A stretch of 22,186 nt of DNA from Russula earlei (lineage: Eukaryota; Basidiomycota; Agaricomycetes; Russulales; Russulaceae): assembly GCA_025769875.1 (NCBI GenBank), contig JAGFNK010000775.1, positions 1 through 22,186 of the forward strand, given 5' to 3'. This document shows, piece by piece, positions 1 through 11,465 of this stretch (position 1 is its first letter; the number at the start of each line of letters is the position of its first letter). The notes under the pieces were generated by a model. The model was not told the origin of the DNA. It worked only from the letters and a program-made list of their open reading frames with translations, and did no database searches. Position numbers and translations under genes: made by a program.

Positions 1-392
1 GTGTGGAGAACGTATTGCAAAGCTTTTGGGTCTGCTAGCGAAAGATGATCGACCTTCGGGAACACTTCAGGGTAAGTCGTTCAGTTTGCCCATATATATC
101 GAAGGAGCTCACTCCTAATGGTCCACTTCTGCCATGCGCTACCATATTTCCGCATCCATTCCAGTTCTCGGTCTCCTACCTCATGTTGATAGCGGATATC
201 ACCCTCGTTTCCTGTAATTCTGTATGAGCGAACAAACGTAGCAGAGGGACAAAGATACTCACCAAGCCATAACGATGTGGATTCAGGCCCTTGAAGTTTC
301 CGCAAGAAGGAGTTTCGACGACGAAGATAGATATAGGTGATGTGGACTATGATGGCCACTAGGAGACAGGCCAGGCTAAGTTGGGTATTCAT
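1..392 (-). CDS. Cytochrome P450, 5' part (runs off the left edge)
   Basis: N-terminal part of a microsomal P450 monooxygenase; substrate unknown. The start at 392 gives a hydrophobic anchor (MNTQLSLACLLVAIIVHITY), a basic stop-transfer stretch (YLRRR) and the GPES..LWLG hinge. A TATA box just upstream supports this start over the in-frame ATG at 446. Exon 1 is 263-392 and ends in phase 1 after 130 nt, exactly as in the complete P450 at 3310. Exon 2 (about 113-211) reads NEGDIRYQ..ELEWMRKYGSAWQ, the usual segment after the hinge. Exon 3 (about 1-64) reads DHLSLADPKALQYVLH, also typical of basidiomycete P450s. The second splice junction is less certain, because it replaces the usual GCxGE stretch with an atypical TIRMFPKV. 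The I-helix, ExxR and heme motifs lie outside the window, so intactness cannot be judged. Confidence 0.8.
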
Positions 393-430
393 CTCGACGA
401 TTCTGAGGAGACGACTGGTCTGTGCCGACC

Positions 431-437
431 TTTTATA
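431..437 (-). promoter_or_regulatory. TATA box of the leftmost P450
   Basis: TATAAAA on the minus strand, about 40 bases upstream of the ATG at 392. It lies between that ATG and the alternative upstream ATG at 446, so it favours 392 as the true start. The complete P450 at 3310 has a TATA box at a similar distance. Confidence 0.55.
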
Positions 438-446
438 GGTGTTCAA

Positions 447-3260
447 GAAGTCGATGAAGGAGAATTATCGGGGATGGCAATTACATGGGAGTCAAGGGCA
501 TTCACGTCGCCGGGGTGCCAAGAATGAGAAAGTTGAGATGCAAAGAAAAGTGCCTTGGAGCCGGAAAAGTACGTCCAGCGCGTCGAAACAGCAAAGCCGA
601 GTCAACCCCTTCAAGAAAAGAACGCACTTGAGAGGGAGGTGGATGTCCCGGCTTACGCGAGCGCAACAATGAAAACGGCCCTTCGGCTCACAGTATCGCC
701 ATCATTACGTCTCGCGTCAGTAGGAAAGCAATGCTTCTAGACTGTCAACTGAAGGGGTGGTATCCTTGCTAGGCTGACAGAGGCCGCCTCATTAGTACAT
801 CCGGAAGCAGCTGAGCCGTTCCTACGTTCCGCGTGCATATGACCAGTGGTGAATAACGCGCATCCACTTTGTGCGTGTCTGATGGTCAAACGGATCTTAT
901 GTGGAGAGTGGGTTGCACAAGTTCATCCCATCAATGACCATGCTGAGTGTGAACTCATGGTCGTGATATGTTATGTGGATCCAGCATGCGCTACATCGTA
1001 GCACCTGTCCGAATCTGTGTGTCAAAAGGTAGTTTCTGCTCCAAAAAGAGAATGGGAGATTCGCCAGACGTAAAAAATTTCGTACACCCCTAAATTCGTG
1101 TCTCCACAACTACCCGCGCTACGGTAGCATGAGCTTCGTTGGGAGCGTAGACCGATCACTCACAGGTATATGACACCAGCGGTTACACGTACGCACAGAT
1201 ACCGCTGTAGAGTTGACTAACCTAGATCTAGTATCGGTGAAGCCATAAAGAGTTGGCCATATACATCACACATCAGATGCGTAGGTCCAGCCCCTCTTTC
1301 ATGCCATGTAATACCATTTTGAGTGTCCGTACACAAGTGGCAAAGACAACGCGCACAGAGTCTCCGATATGTTCGATTATCGGACTCGGAGAGCGGTGTC
1401 AAGGAAGAGGGAAGGTCATAGAGTGATTGAGATAATCGGAGCTTGAGCGGCATTTTCACAAGGTACGGAACCATGTGATTTATTCGTTGCAGTTCCCAAG
1501 ACCAGCTTCGTCGGCGAGTATTGAGTCATGATGTTCGCAACAGCTGCGAGGAGCAAGCCAGAGGCAGCAGAGTAAAGAGTAAAGGAAGACGCCGGGCTGT
1601 TATGCAGTCGCGTTACCGTGACTCCGACAGCTTCCAGAAAAGAATTGTCAATATTAACGGAAGGTCAGAACTTTACATTTGATGTACACGGTTGACGTCC
1701 GTATTCTCTATCTGAGAGAGGTGAGACTTCCGGTTGTCCTGGAATCACACAAGAATATCATGAGCACGGAACGCGATCATGGCAACAAGTCGGGTTCGCA
1801 ATATAGACACTTGTGCAAAGACACAAAGACACAGAGGTTCTGGTGGGTTCCCAGACTGCCTGGAGACTGACTCTTCCACTGGTTTATATGTCGTTTCCCT
1901 TCAGAAGGTTCTTAGCTTTTGGAAGATTCGTGTATTCAGAACAGAACACTATCGCATAGGAGATCGCTTACCATGGCCCTACGTGTTCGTCAAAAAGCGG
2001 CGACTTATTATCATTACGCCATTCTGTCCGAGTCTGGCCAAATCCATGCCCACAGTCATTGTACGATTTAGCGAACCTGAGATGCGTTTTCAATACACAT
2101 TTGGTTTGGTTTTCTCAGCATGCCTCAGCATTCTCAAATCCTTCACCACAGCTGTTTTCTTGTAAGACGAAGGCCAAGAGATTTCTGCTTACTCGCGAAG
2201 TTAGGGTGGTAAGCGAATTGGAATGGGCAGGGAGAGGGTGACGGTGGCGGAGTGAGGTTTGCAATGCACTTGGGGGCACATGCTGCTCACAATCACTCTT
2301 GACTTCGACCTTTTGGAACCGACCTGGCTCCCTTCCTGCTGCTCCTTTGTTTCGTCGTTTGATTACCCATAAAGATTACCTGCCGCGAGCACTCGCTCAT
2401 TAGTCTACATTCAACTAGCATTCACTTGCAAGACAATAGACTTGGGGCCAACTTCATATACCATGTGCGTTCCTGAACACTCAACGTGCCTTTTTTCTCC
2501 TCTTCTCTCACGTTGTCCTCTCATCTTCTCACATCCAGCTTAGACCCCGTGTGCTTTTAGCAAAAAAGGCCACCCCCCGCAAAATCACCTACGATGCGTC
2601 CAAATCATGCCAACCCTCGGCACAAGCAAGAGCCCCAATTGTCTATTCTCGTAGTCATCTTTGGCGGGTGTGATTCAAGTTCGTTTGGAAAAGCTTTATT
2701 TGCAAGAGTGTCCGCAACAATGAAATATTTTCGATGACTCTGCTTTATGACCGCGTCTCTGGTGGGTGTCCGAGGCTCCAACTTGTCACATATTACCATA
2801 TTTCGTATCTTAGAATGCTTTGCTTGCTAGAACAGCGTCAGCTGCTGACATATCGGGTCAATCAGCCTCATTTTTCAAGCTCTTGATTGGCGAGGACTCA
2901 CCCTACCTCCCATTTTTCACGACATGTACGTTGAAATGGCTTGGGAATCAACGTTAACCGAAACCGAAACGACTTAGAACGTCGTGGGAAGAACCCCAAC
3001 GATCTCGCCGCTTCTCGGTTCTCCGCACATAGGGCGTAAGCAGGGTTCCTGCATTGTTCATTTTGGATATCATCTCGTGTCATAACCTTCCTTTGTTCGG
3101 CTTGATGATTTTCCGTTCATCTCCACCATTCGTCGCTCCGCTGATACCTGATATACCACTACACTTCATCCTGCTACTCGTTTCCACTCATGCGGGCTAC
3201 ATTTAGCAATCCCCGGGTGGGTCTTTGTCCACTGATCGGATACGGGGGCTTTGGTCTTCG
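447..3260. other. 2.8-kb intergenic region without a recognisable gene
   Basis: Only scattered, unconserved-looking open frames occur on both strands, the longest being 128 codons at 1779-2165. None shows a family motif, a splice-consistent extension or biased composition. A pyrimidine-rich tract at about 2488-2546, of the kind found in fungal core promoters, is followed by a 47-codon frame at 2594-2737 (MRPNHANPRHKQ...) whose product I do not recognise. A short CA/GA-rich stretch lies near 1812-1835. I see no tRNA, transposase, reverse transcriptase or terminal repeat. The segment probably holds the divergent promoters of the two flanking P450 genes plus neutral DNA. Confidence 0.5.
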
Positions 3261-3268
3261 TATAAATA
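3261..3268 (+). promoter_or_regulatory. TATA box of the complete P450
   Basis: TATAAATA, 49 bases upstream of the ATG at 3310. It is followed by a CT-rich stretch (ctcgttctctcgtgctt) that would suit a transcription start. Confidence 0.6.
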
Positions 3269-3309
3269 CGGCCAATACCCGGACTCGTTCTCTCGTGCTT
3301 TCAGCTGAC

Positions 3310-5560
3310 ATGCAGCTAATTTTCCTGTCCCTGTGCCTCTTCTTTATTCCCTTAGGAATTATCGTCCTTTGTGTGCGTCGTCGCAGGAGATTCAACCTGT
3401 ATGAGTTGCGTGGACCCGACTCGAGGTCCTTTTGGCTGGGTGCGTTTTTCCTTGTTCTGTGTGTTATATCCGCCATCATACCAAATAAATTTCAGGTCAT
3501 CAGGCTGAGTACGTATATCAAAGAGAGACTGGCGAATCCGAGTTCAAATGGATGCGTGAGCATGGGTCAGCTTGGCGCGTCCGAGGGTGCATGGGTGTAA
3601 GCATAGTTATTTTCTCCCTGTACTCTGTTGATACAATTAATCCCTTTAGGAGCATCGGCTGATGGTCGCGGATCCTAAAGCGCTCCAGTACATCCTGCAC
3701 ATCTCTGGTTATAACTTTCCCAAATCCCCAGATGCATCGCATACGATACGGATGTTGACCGGTGACGGGGTCGGCAGCACGAAGGGCAAGTCCGTCTTGA
3801 AACCTTGACCACGCTCATATCTTATAACAGCTTGCAGGAGAAATTCATCGGCGTCAGAGGAAAGTTATGGCCGCGGCATTTTCTGTACCTCATTTGAAGA
3901 CTTTTCTCACACAATTCCAACGTACTGCCGCCAAGGCGAGTGACCATTGATGCAGTAGTAAGACAGGTGGGCTCACATGCCAGCAGCTCACGCAGAAGTG
4001 GAAAGATGAGATTGCTACAGACAAGAACCAAGAACCCATCCTCAATTTATCTGCATGGCTTTCGAGAGCGACACTAGACATCATTGGCGAGGGTGGGGTC
4101 TACACTTCATAATAAACCCCTTCTAGGCTAACGACCATGGCCAGCCGGGTTTGATTTCGACTTTGGAGCTCTCGATAACTCAGAGAATCCGGTGACCCAC
4201 ATGTACGACAGACTTTTGTAAGTCTACACAAGTCTTCGCCCCAGAACTCACTCAAGCGTGCTCCACGCCGTGTAAAGTGTTGACTCGTTATATCACGGTC
4301 CTCTCGATGCCCTTTTCAAATCGTTCTGGAGGTATCTTCCAGAACCAATCCTCGATCTTCTGGTTTACCTTCCCCGCCGCGAGTATCGTCGCTTCCGAAA
4401 CTATTTGAGGGATATTCGGGAGGTATCGCGCGGGATAGTGCGCAAAAGTATCATCAAGGGGGATGGTCGCGATATAATGAGCGTTCTTCTACGCGCCAAT
4501 GATTCGGAAAATCCGCAAACAAAGCTCTCGGACGGTGAGGTTGTTGACCAGATTGGGTGAGTTCAGGATCTACGTGATTCGTTCAGGATCTTTCTTTTGA
4601 CAGTTCGCAGAACTCTTCTCCTGGCAGGACACGATACCTCAGCCAATTCGTTGACATGGTTCTTCTGGGAGCTCGCCAAGCATCCTGAGTGGGCACGGGA
4701 AATTCGGGAGGAAATTGCGGATGTACGAGCCCGTGTAGGCGCTGGAGACTTTTCGATTACTGATCTCGAAGGCATGTCGACGATGCTTGCGGCGCTCAAG
4801 GTGCCAGCTATCAGGATCAGGTCATTCGCGTCTTTGTAACGCTGAACCGTCCCTACAGGAATCAATGCGGCTGCACCCCATTGTATGGCAGCTTTCAAGA
4901 ATCGCGGCTCGTGATGATGTCATCCCACTTGCATATCCGGTCACGACCAAGTCAGGTGAAGAGATTTCGGCAATCCACGTTCCCAAGGGCACACATATAG
5001 ACATGTCGTTTTGTTCATATAGTCGGTGAGTGGTCGTCTAGACAACTCTCGCAGCCTCTCTAGAATCGGAAACTAGTCTCCCTGAGGTGTGGGGTGAAGA
5101 TGCGGGCAAATGGAATCCTGGGCGGTTCCGCGACATCGATAGGGAGAAGCAGCTCTCTGTGGGACTTTACGCGAACCTGTACGCATCGTAGTTCGCTAAA
5201 ACTCGTATAACCTCTCACTCCTCTGTTCTACAGCCTGAATTTTTGTGGGTCGATGGTCGAATCATTCTGGTTACATATTAACTCATGCTGCATTTGATCA
5301 GCTGGGGGTGTTCGCGGCTGTCTCGGCTGGCGATTTTCGTACGTCATTGTCCGTCTACTGCGAATATCATCTGAGTGGGAGGGTTTAGTATAATTGAAAT
5401 GCAAGCAATTGCCGCAACGCTGCTCGAGAATTTTGAATTCAGTTTGCCTCCGCAGACTCCGGAATCGCGTATCACTAGGAAACCCCTAGTGCTGATGGTG
5501 CCAATGGTAGAAGGTAGCGCGTACCCGTGGATGGGGTTGAAGGTCAGGTGTCGTGATTAG
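3310..5560 (+). CDS. Cytochrome P450 monooxygenase, complete, 13 exons
   Basis: Heme-thiolate monooxygenase, expected to be ER-anchored and to need P450 reductase; substrate unknown. Exons: 3310-3439, 3496-3596, 3650-3785, 3838-3935, 3987-4092, 4145-4217, 4278-4556, 4611-4800, 4859-5025, 5077-5178, 5234-5244, 5302-5338, 5389-5560. They total 1602 nt, i.e. 533 residues, the usual fungal length. Visible in order: hydrophobic N-terminus with a CVRRRRR stop-transfer; hinge GPDSRSFWLG; C-helix HRRQRKVM; IGEAGFDFDFGALD; I-helix AGHDTS (about residues 313-318); ExxR as ESMR (372-375); PERF-like NPGRF; heme loop FSGGVRGCLG with ligand Cys471. Exon 11 is only 11 nt and splits the approach to the heme loop. 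Introns 3 and 4 need GC donors (GCAAGT, GCGAGT); the exon 5 start could be 3984 instead of 3987. Every junction keeps phase. The family resembles multicopy basidiomycete CYPs; I do not assign a CYP number. Confidence 0.9.
4561..4591 (+). repeat. Short direct repeat inside P450 intron 7
   Basis: The 11-mer GTTCAGGATCT occurs at 4561-4571 and 4581-4591 within the intron 4557-4610. It looks like a small local duplication. It does not affect the coding sequence. Confidence 0.6.
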
Positions 5561-5699
5561 CGTGACTGGCACCGAAGGCGTTTCCCTTTCCCATAACATC
5601 ACGCGCCCATGTTCCTTGTATTTTGCGATATTAAATCCATCAGTGTCCGTATATACAGATCTTCACCCAAGAATGAGTAGGTTGGAAATCTAGAATCAG

Positions 5700-7003
5700 C
5701 TCATACCAATCAAGCTTGAGGGTGATATCCATCCAGCCCTCTGGGCGGAGCTGATGTTGACCTTTCATCCTGAGGAGGAAGTGAGAACTCGAAAATATCG
5801 AGGAGCGTGATGATCATAACCTGCATCTGAAGGACCCTATGGAAGGTTTCTGTCACCAAAATAATATATAATTTCGTGCTCAAGGAGCGTAGTTGGAGAT
5901 GTACTCACGCGAAGCGTCAACCGAGGCATGAACGGGTGCCACTAGCTAAGAGAGTCGCTCCATGGATGTATCCAAGCCATACGAGCGGTTCCGGTACTCA
6001 CCAAAATTCATCCTATGCCATGCCACCAATATCAGCTCAATATATTATCTACTACGGAAAAAGCATGACTACACGCAGACGTTAGTTGTCCTTGATCAAT
6101 AAAGCGTTCTGGACTCCATTCATCTGCATCGTCTCACCATACCCCAGGGTGGCCGCCCATATAAGCATTGAGAGTGAGACAGCGGGAGATTGAAAGCAGC
6201 CGTGGAAATATCGATAGGTGTTCCTTGATGGGGATGTGGGCGATCTCTTCGCCTGATTTCGTCGTGATTGGGAAAGCCAAGGGGACAACGCCGTCCCCAT
6301 TCGCTATTATCTCAAGGGTGGAGAAGATGGGATGAAGCCTCGAAGATTCCTACAATTTGTACGACGTCGGTAAGAAGCGGAGGTACGGAGGACTCATCGC
6401 CCATTACTTTGAGAGCAGCCTGACTGTATCGCATACTATCGAGATCTGCCACTGTATATTCTTGCCCTGGCGCGCACTGCTGCAAATCTCTTGTCGTATG
6501 CGCTCCTGCGCTTTTGGATGTTTCGCGACTTCAAAAAGATCCATGGCATACTGCTTGCAGTCATCCATGGCCGCCAAGAAGAAGCGTACTTAAACCCGCC
6601 TTCTCCGATGACATCAAGCGTTGCGCGTGAGAACCAAGTAGTCATGTCGAATAAGTGGTTGAGACCGGATGGATCAGTTGCAACGATTTCGTCGTTCAAA
6701 TTTTGGACGAGCTGTGCGATTGGATTAGATTGCGTGCTTTCTACTTGATGAACATATAACGTCGAACCTTTGACGCCGTACTCTGGAACAACGGAAGGAG
6801 GGACCGCGATAGTGGCACATTGAATGCAGGGCTGGATCATCTTCCGCTGGGGATGGTGTGTTTGGCCTGGACGTCCATGTTGATGGGTGGCAAGCGACGG
6901 TCATAAACGAGATGCCTTTCCCCACCACCAGTTCGTTGAAGTGGGCCCTCGGATGATATCCAGGCTTATGCAGGACATCATTATGCGACAAAATGACCCC
7001 CAT
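5700..7003 (-). pseudogene. Cytochrome P450 pseudogene
   Basis: Relic of a P450 related to its neighbours, readable only by hopping frames. From 7003 downward: DVLHKPGYHP..HFNELVVGKG, then HHPQRKM (C-helix). A frameshift near 6825 leads into PAFNVPLSRSLLPLFQSTASK. After an intron come LVQNLNDEI and WFSRATLDVIGE (to about 6605). The sequence then jumps straight to LFEVAKHPKAQERIRQE (about 6545), so the F-G region and the whole I-helix are missing. A further frameshift precedes YTVADLDSM (about 6450). The ExxR exon is present as ESSRLHPIF, followed by VVPLAFPITTKSGEEI. An in-frame TGA (6134-6136) interrupts VW*DDADEWSPERF. The heme-loop exon near 6010-6035 has lost its cysteine. The C-terminal helix survives as ITLLDIFEFSLPPQ. 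The first ~100 residues are absent. Confidence 0.85.
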
Positions 7004-7189
7004 CTATCGCACGCGACCTAGAGTCCAGGCTGACTCCGTCGTGGCTAGCTAGAGACCAGGCATACATTTACTGTAACGTGACTGCGTAAGGAACATCGGC
7101 CCGGGACTGTCCGGCTATTTGCTCTTCGTCGCCAATTGCGCGCCATTCGTGCCAGTGTCTATCCCTGAACTCCGGGTGGGACTGATTAC

Positions 7190-8401
7190 ATGCAGCGCGT
7201 CATCTTGAGGCCTTCACGTCCCATTCTGACCCGACTGAACACATTTCGTTCCTATGCTTCAGCATCAGCACCAAAGCCGACACCCGGTCCGACACGGCCG
7301 TACCATCCAGAGAAGATTTCCCCACCAAGGGAGCAATCATGGCTCACCCGCAAGCTGAAGCAATCCCCGACCGCAATGCGTGTGTTCCTCAGGGTGTTTG
7401 GTGCGCTGGGGTACGGCAGTTCACGCCAAGTCGCTGCACGTCGCGCTCTGGCGTTGTACGAGCAGCTCTGCGCCATTCGTGCGGAGGAGGACCGCGAGTT
7501 TTGGGATGAAGGTGCGCGGCTTCCTGGCCCCCTTTTTCCCCAAAGGAGACATTCGTGAAATGGGTTCTGAGATTTGTTTCACCCTTCCCTTGGCATCGCA
7601 GAGTGTCATCTCCCTCCAACCTTCCAATCATGGTTTACGGTGACGAACCTCCACGTATGGATGCTCACGACGCGTCTACGTGCGCTCCCCGCGCCTCATG
7701 CGCAAGCGCATATCCAAGGACTCATCGACCACTTTTTCCTCGACGTCGAGGACCGCATCAGGCACGTTCTCCAGCCGAAGCCGCACTCGCAGCAAGATCC
7801 TTCCACCAGTCCGGTAACACCATCACCCTCAACCGCAGCTGCATCCTCCTATAGCGCGCCCGCAGTCCAGAAGCGCGGCCGCGCTCCCGAAGCGCTCGTA
7901 TCGAAGCAGATGAAGATATTTCGCGAGCAGTGGGCCGGCCTCGGCTTCGCGCTGGACCTCGCGCTCGCACAGGGCTCCGACGCTGTACTGGCCGCAGCGA
8001 TGTGGCGCAACCTGCTTGGCGCGCGAGGCGCGCGAGGCCTCGCGTTGGCGTTGGCGCCGATGTCGCCCGTGCCCGAGTTCCGTCGCGCGGTGAACCCTGG
8101 CGGGGCGATGGCGCGGATGAGCGAGGCAGGGCGAGCGCGCGAGGAGGTGCGCGACGATGGCTCGGGGGTGCACGATTTTGGGCCGGAGGATCGAGACGCG
8201 TATGTGCGGTTCCCTGAAACAATGCTCGTGCTCACGGCCTACGTGCGCGGTGAGGTCGCGCGGCTGGCGGGTATTCCGGATGAGACGATCATGGCGACTG
8301 GTGCCGCGTTGGGCCGGGAGGCGGAGGGCGTCGCGGCATTGCGTTTTAACAAGATCTCAAGCGCACAGGTGCTATTGGATGAGTTGCTGGACGGCTCCTG
8401 A
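7190..8401 (+). CDS. CBP3: Cbp3/UQCC1-like ubiquinol-cytochrome c reductase chaperone
   Basis: Mitochondrial assembly factor of the ubiquinol-cytochrome c chaperone family. In yeast, Cbp3 acts with Cbp6 at the mitoribosome and on newly made cytochrome b for complex III. Exons 7190-7511 and 7602-8401 (intron 90 nt, phase 1) give 373 residues. The N-terminus (MQRVILRPSRPILTRLNTFRSYASAS) is rich in R/S without acids, as expected for mitochondrial import. The family core is split by the intron: REFWDE | ECHLPPTFQSWFTVTNLHVWMLT, then QAHIQGLIDHFFLDVEDRIR. A Ser/Thr/Pro/Gln-rich linker at about residues 180-215 separates it from VSKQMKIFREQWAGLGFALDLAL and AAMWRNLLG, the second conserved half. A further acidic, Gly/Arg-rich C-terminal region runs to the stop. 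The gene is GC-rich, and its stop lies 98 bases from that of the convergent TRS23. The frame is intact. Confidence 0.88.
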
Positions 8402-8499
8402 GCGCATCTAAAGGGCGGGAGCAGTAGAAATATTTTACGCAGTGACTAATGACACCACTCGATCACCCCACTCAGTCCATCTCCTCACTCACATAGCGC

Positions 8500-9083
8500 T
8501 CATGTCTGTCCCGTTCCTATGAGTGCTGTAATCCTCGTGTCGAAACCCTCTGAACGTATGGGCATTTCAGGGGTGTGAAATGGATTCTTCATCACCGCGT
8601 CTGCATAAGCTTCATACACCTTTTGAAGCAGAGCGTTCGCGGAGTGTTCCGCTAAGGATGTGAGCAACACAAACTTTGTGCCTGTATGATGTGACGCACA
8701 CCGAGTAAACGATACACGGGCGGTGGTGATGAAATGAAAGAGTACACACCGGTGGCAGTAAGGAGAATCGTCATTTTGAACGTCTCTGCTTCGATGACGT
8801 GCGCGCCGGAGCTCGAGGCTGTCGGCGAGAGCCGGCTCGTGATGGCATGTATGCCGTGCAGCGTGCCCGCAAGAACGAGGTATTCGTTGGAGGTGAGTTG
8901 GGCGAGACCGTCTACCACCGGAATTGAATTGAACAGGCAATAGGTACGAACCACAGGGCAACACACCGGCAAAGTTGCGCTGATAGACGAGCCCGCCAGC
9001 TTTGTTGATCACCTTTTTCATGCTCGAGAGCTCTGGTTCGTAGGCAGAAACGAAAGACATACCCAGAGGCCAAAGATGGCCAT
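8500..9083 (-). CDS. TRS23: TRAPP complex subunit TRAPPC4/Trs23, compact form
   Basis: Longin-fold (sybindin-like) subunit of the TRAPP core, the Rab1/Ypt1 exchange factor acting in ER-Golgi and Golgi traffic. Exons: 9063-9083, 8967-9012, 8750-8911, 8500-8681, totalling 411 nt and 136 residues. The 21-nt first exon encodes MAIFGLW and splices to [11 protein letters not shown], matching the start of animal TRAPPC4 (MAIFSVYVVNKAGGLIYQ). Then come [50 protein letters not shown] and [20 protein letters not shown] plus [10 protein letters not shown], all family hallmarks. The PDZ-like insertion of animal TRAPPC4 is absent: the protein goes directly from [16 protein letters not shown] to LTSNE. A start inside the second exon (MKK at 9021) would lose the conserved N-terminal strand, so I reject it. 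Convergent with CBP3; a strong hairpin lies 29 bases upstream of the ATG. Confidence 0.92.
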
Positions 9084-9111
9084 GCTAAAGGTCTAGTGAG
9101 AGGTAGTGTGT

Positions 9112-9161
9112 GTGTGATGAGAACAGACCTTTGATGCCGGAAAGGTCCGTTCTCATCACAC
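9112..9161. repeat. 21-bp inverted repeat (hairpin) upstream of TRS23
   Basis: Left arm 9112-9132 and right arm 9141-9161 are reverse complements with a single mismatch (A against G at the equivalent position). They are separated by an 8-base loop, GATGCCGG. The element lies between the TRS23 ATG (9083) and the tRNA-Val (9228), so it would fall in the TRS23 promoter or 5' leader. No target-site duplication is obvious. It could be a palindromic regulatory site, a leader hairpin or a remnant of a tiny inverted-repeat element. Confidence 0.8.
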
Positions 9162-9227
9162 AACATACATGAATGAGAGCGAGCGTGTGCGGAAGGAAGG
9201 TTGTTCTGAAGAAACAGCTGGTAGCGA

Positions 9228-9301
9228 GGTTCGATGGCGTAGTTGGTTATCGCATCTGTCTAACACACAGAAGGTCCCCGGTTCGAGCCCGGGTCGAACC
9301 A
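9228..9301 (+). tRNA. tRNA-Val (anticodon AAC)
   Basis: A complete 74-base cloverleaf with no intron. The acceptor stem GGTTCGA pairs with TCGAACC, followed by discriminator A. The D arm contains the A box TGGCGTAGTTGG. The anticodon stem TCTGT/ACAGA encloses the loop CTAACAC with anticodon AAC, which reads valine GTY codons. The T arm contains the B box GGTTCGAGCCC. Transcription is by RNA polymerase III from these internal boxes. Confidence 0.95.
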
Positions 9302-9304
9302 TTA

Positions 9305-9309
9305 TTTTT
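9305..9309 (+). terminator. RNA polymerase III terminator of tRNA-Val
   Basis: A run of five T on the sense strand begins four bases after the tRNA's last base, the usual Pol III stop signal. Confidence 0.8.
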
Positions 9310-9449
9310 GGTATGTTATTATTATTCAATTCATAGCGCGTCTCGACCTCGACTGACGGACGACAGCGACCAAGACCAAGTCAAGTGCAGGGAGCAGGAC
9401 CACAACCTCACCATTGCCAGCGCATAGCATACCTGTGCCCTTGCCCACA

Positions 9450-10996
<1,547 letters not shown>

Positions 10997-11465
10997 GTTC
11001 CCTAAACTTTTGATACGGACGGTGTATGAACTGTATTTATATAAAGTCATTCAAAATCAGCATGCAGGTGTGGTCACGAAAGGAAGAAAGAAGAGTTTAC
11101 AGTGGTCCAGGAGGTTTATGAGATTGACGGTCGACATCCAGACCGTCAACCGGCCCCTGAGCGAGTGGACCAAACTTAGGTGCTGATCCAGGGGAAGATT
11201 GGAAGACATCACACAACTCAATAGTACTTCGGAGCCATGGAACAGACCATAGATGTCCGAGTTGGCCCATTCTGTTTAACACGACTCCAGAGCGTCATAG
11301 TGCCCATTCTTCACCATCGATCTTAAATTGTCGCTACTTTACGCCGCGTGGCCAGACTCATCACATACGAAACTCCGTTTAGCAAGCCCTCCTTCCTTCC
11401 TTACAGATCAGTCCCGAGCAACTAGCCGCCCCCAGTACCGAAGCACCGAAATTTCAAAACACGAC
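10997..11465. other. Intergenic spacer between convergent genes
   Basis: Lies between the end of the glutaminyl cyclase gene (+) and the stop of RdRP copy A (-). It should hold both 3' untranslated regions. An AT-rich stretch (ctgtatttatataaagtc) near 11031-11048 could serve in 3'-end formation. No gene, tRNA or repeat was recognised. Confidence 0.5.

Noticed and set aside
439..740. Two overlapping plus-strand open frames
   Set aside because: Basic, low-information translations overlying the promoter region of the minus-strand P450; no motif.
1779..2165. 128-codon plus-strand open frame in the gene-poor region
   Set aside because: No recognisable domain, no TATA or conserved exon extension, and composition like the surrounding non-coding DNA.
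2594..2737. 47-codon frame after a pyrimidine-rich tract, a possible first exon
   Set aside because: Product unrecognised and no convincing downstream exon; kept only as a note in the intergenic entry.
7758..8222. 154-codon open frame antisense to CBP3 (and other long frames there)
   Set aside because: Arg/Ala/Pro-rich by-product of the GC-rich sense gene; no motif, no splice logic, fully overlapped by the conserved CBP3 frame.
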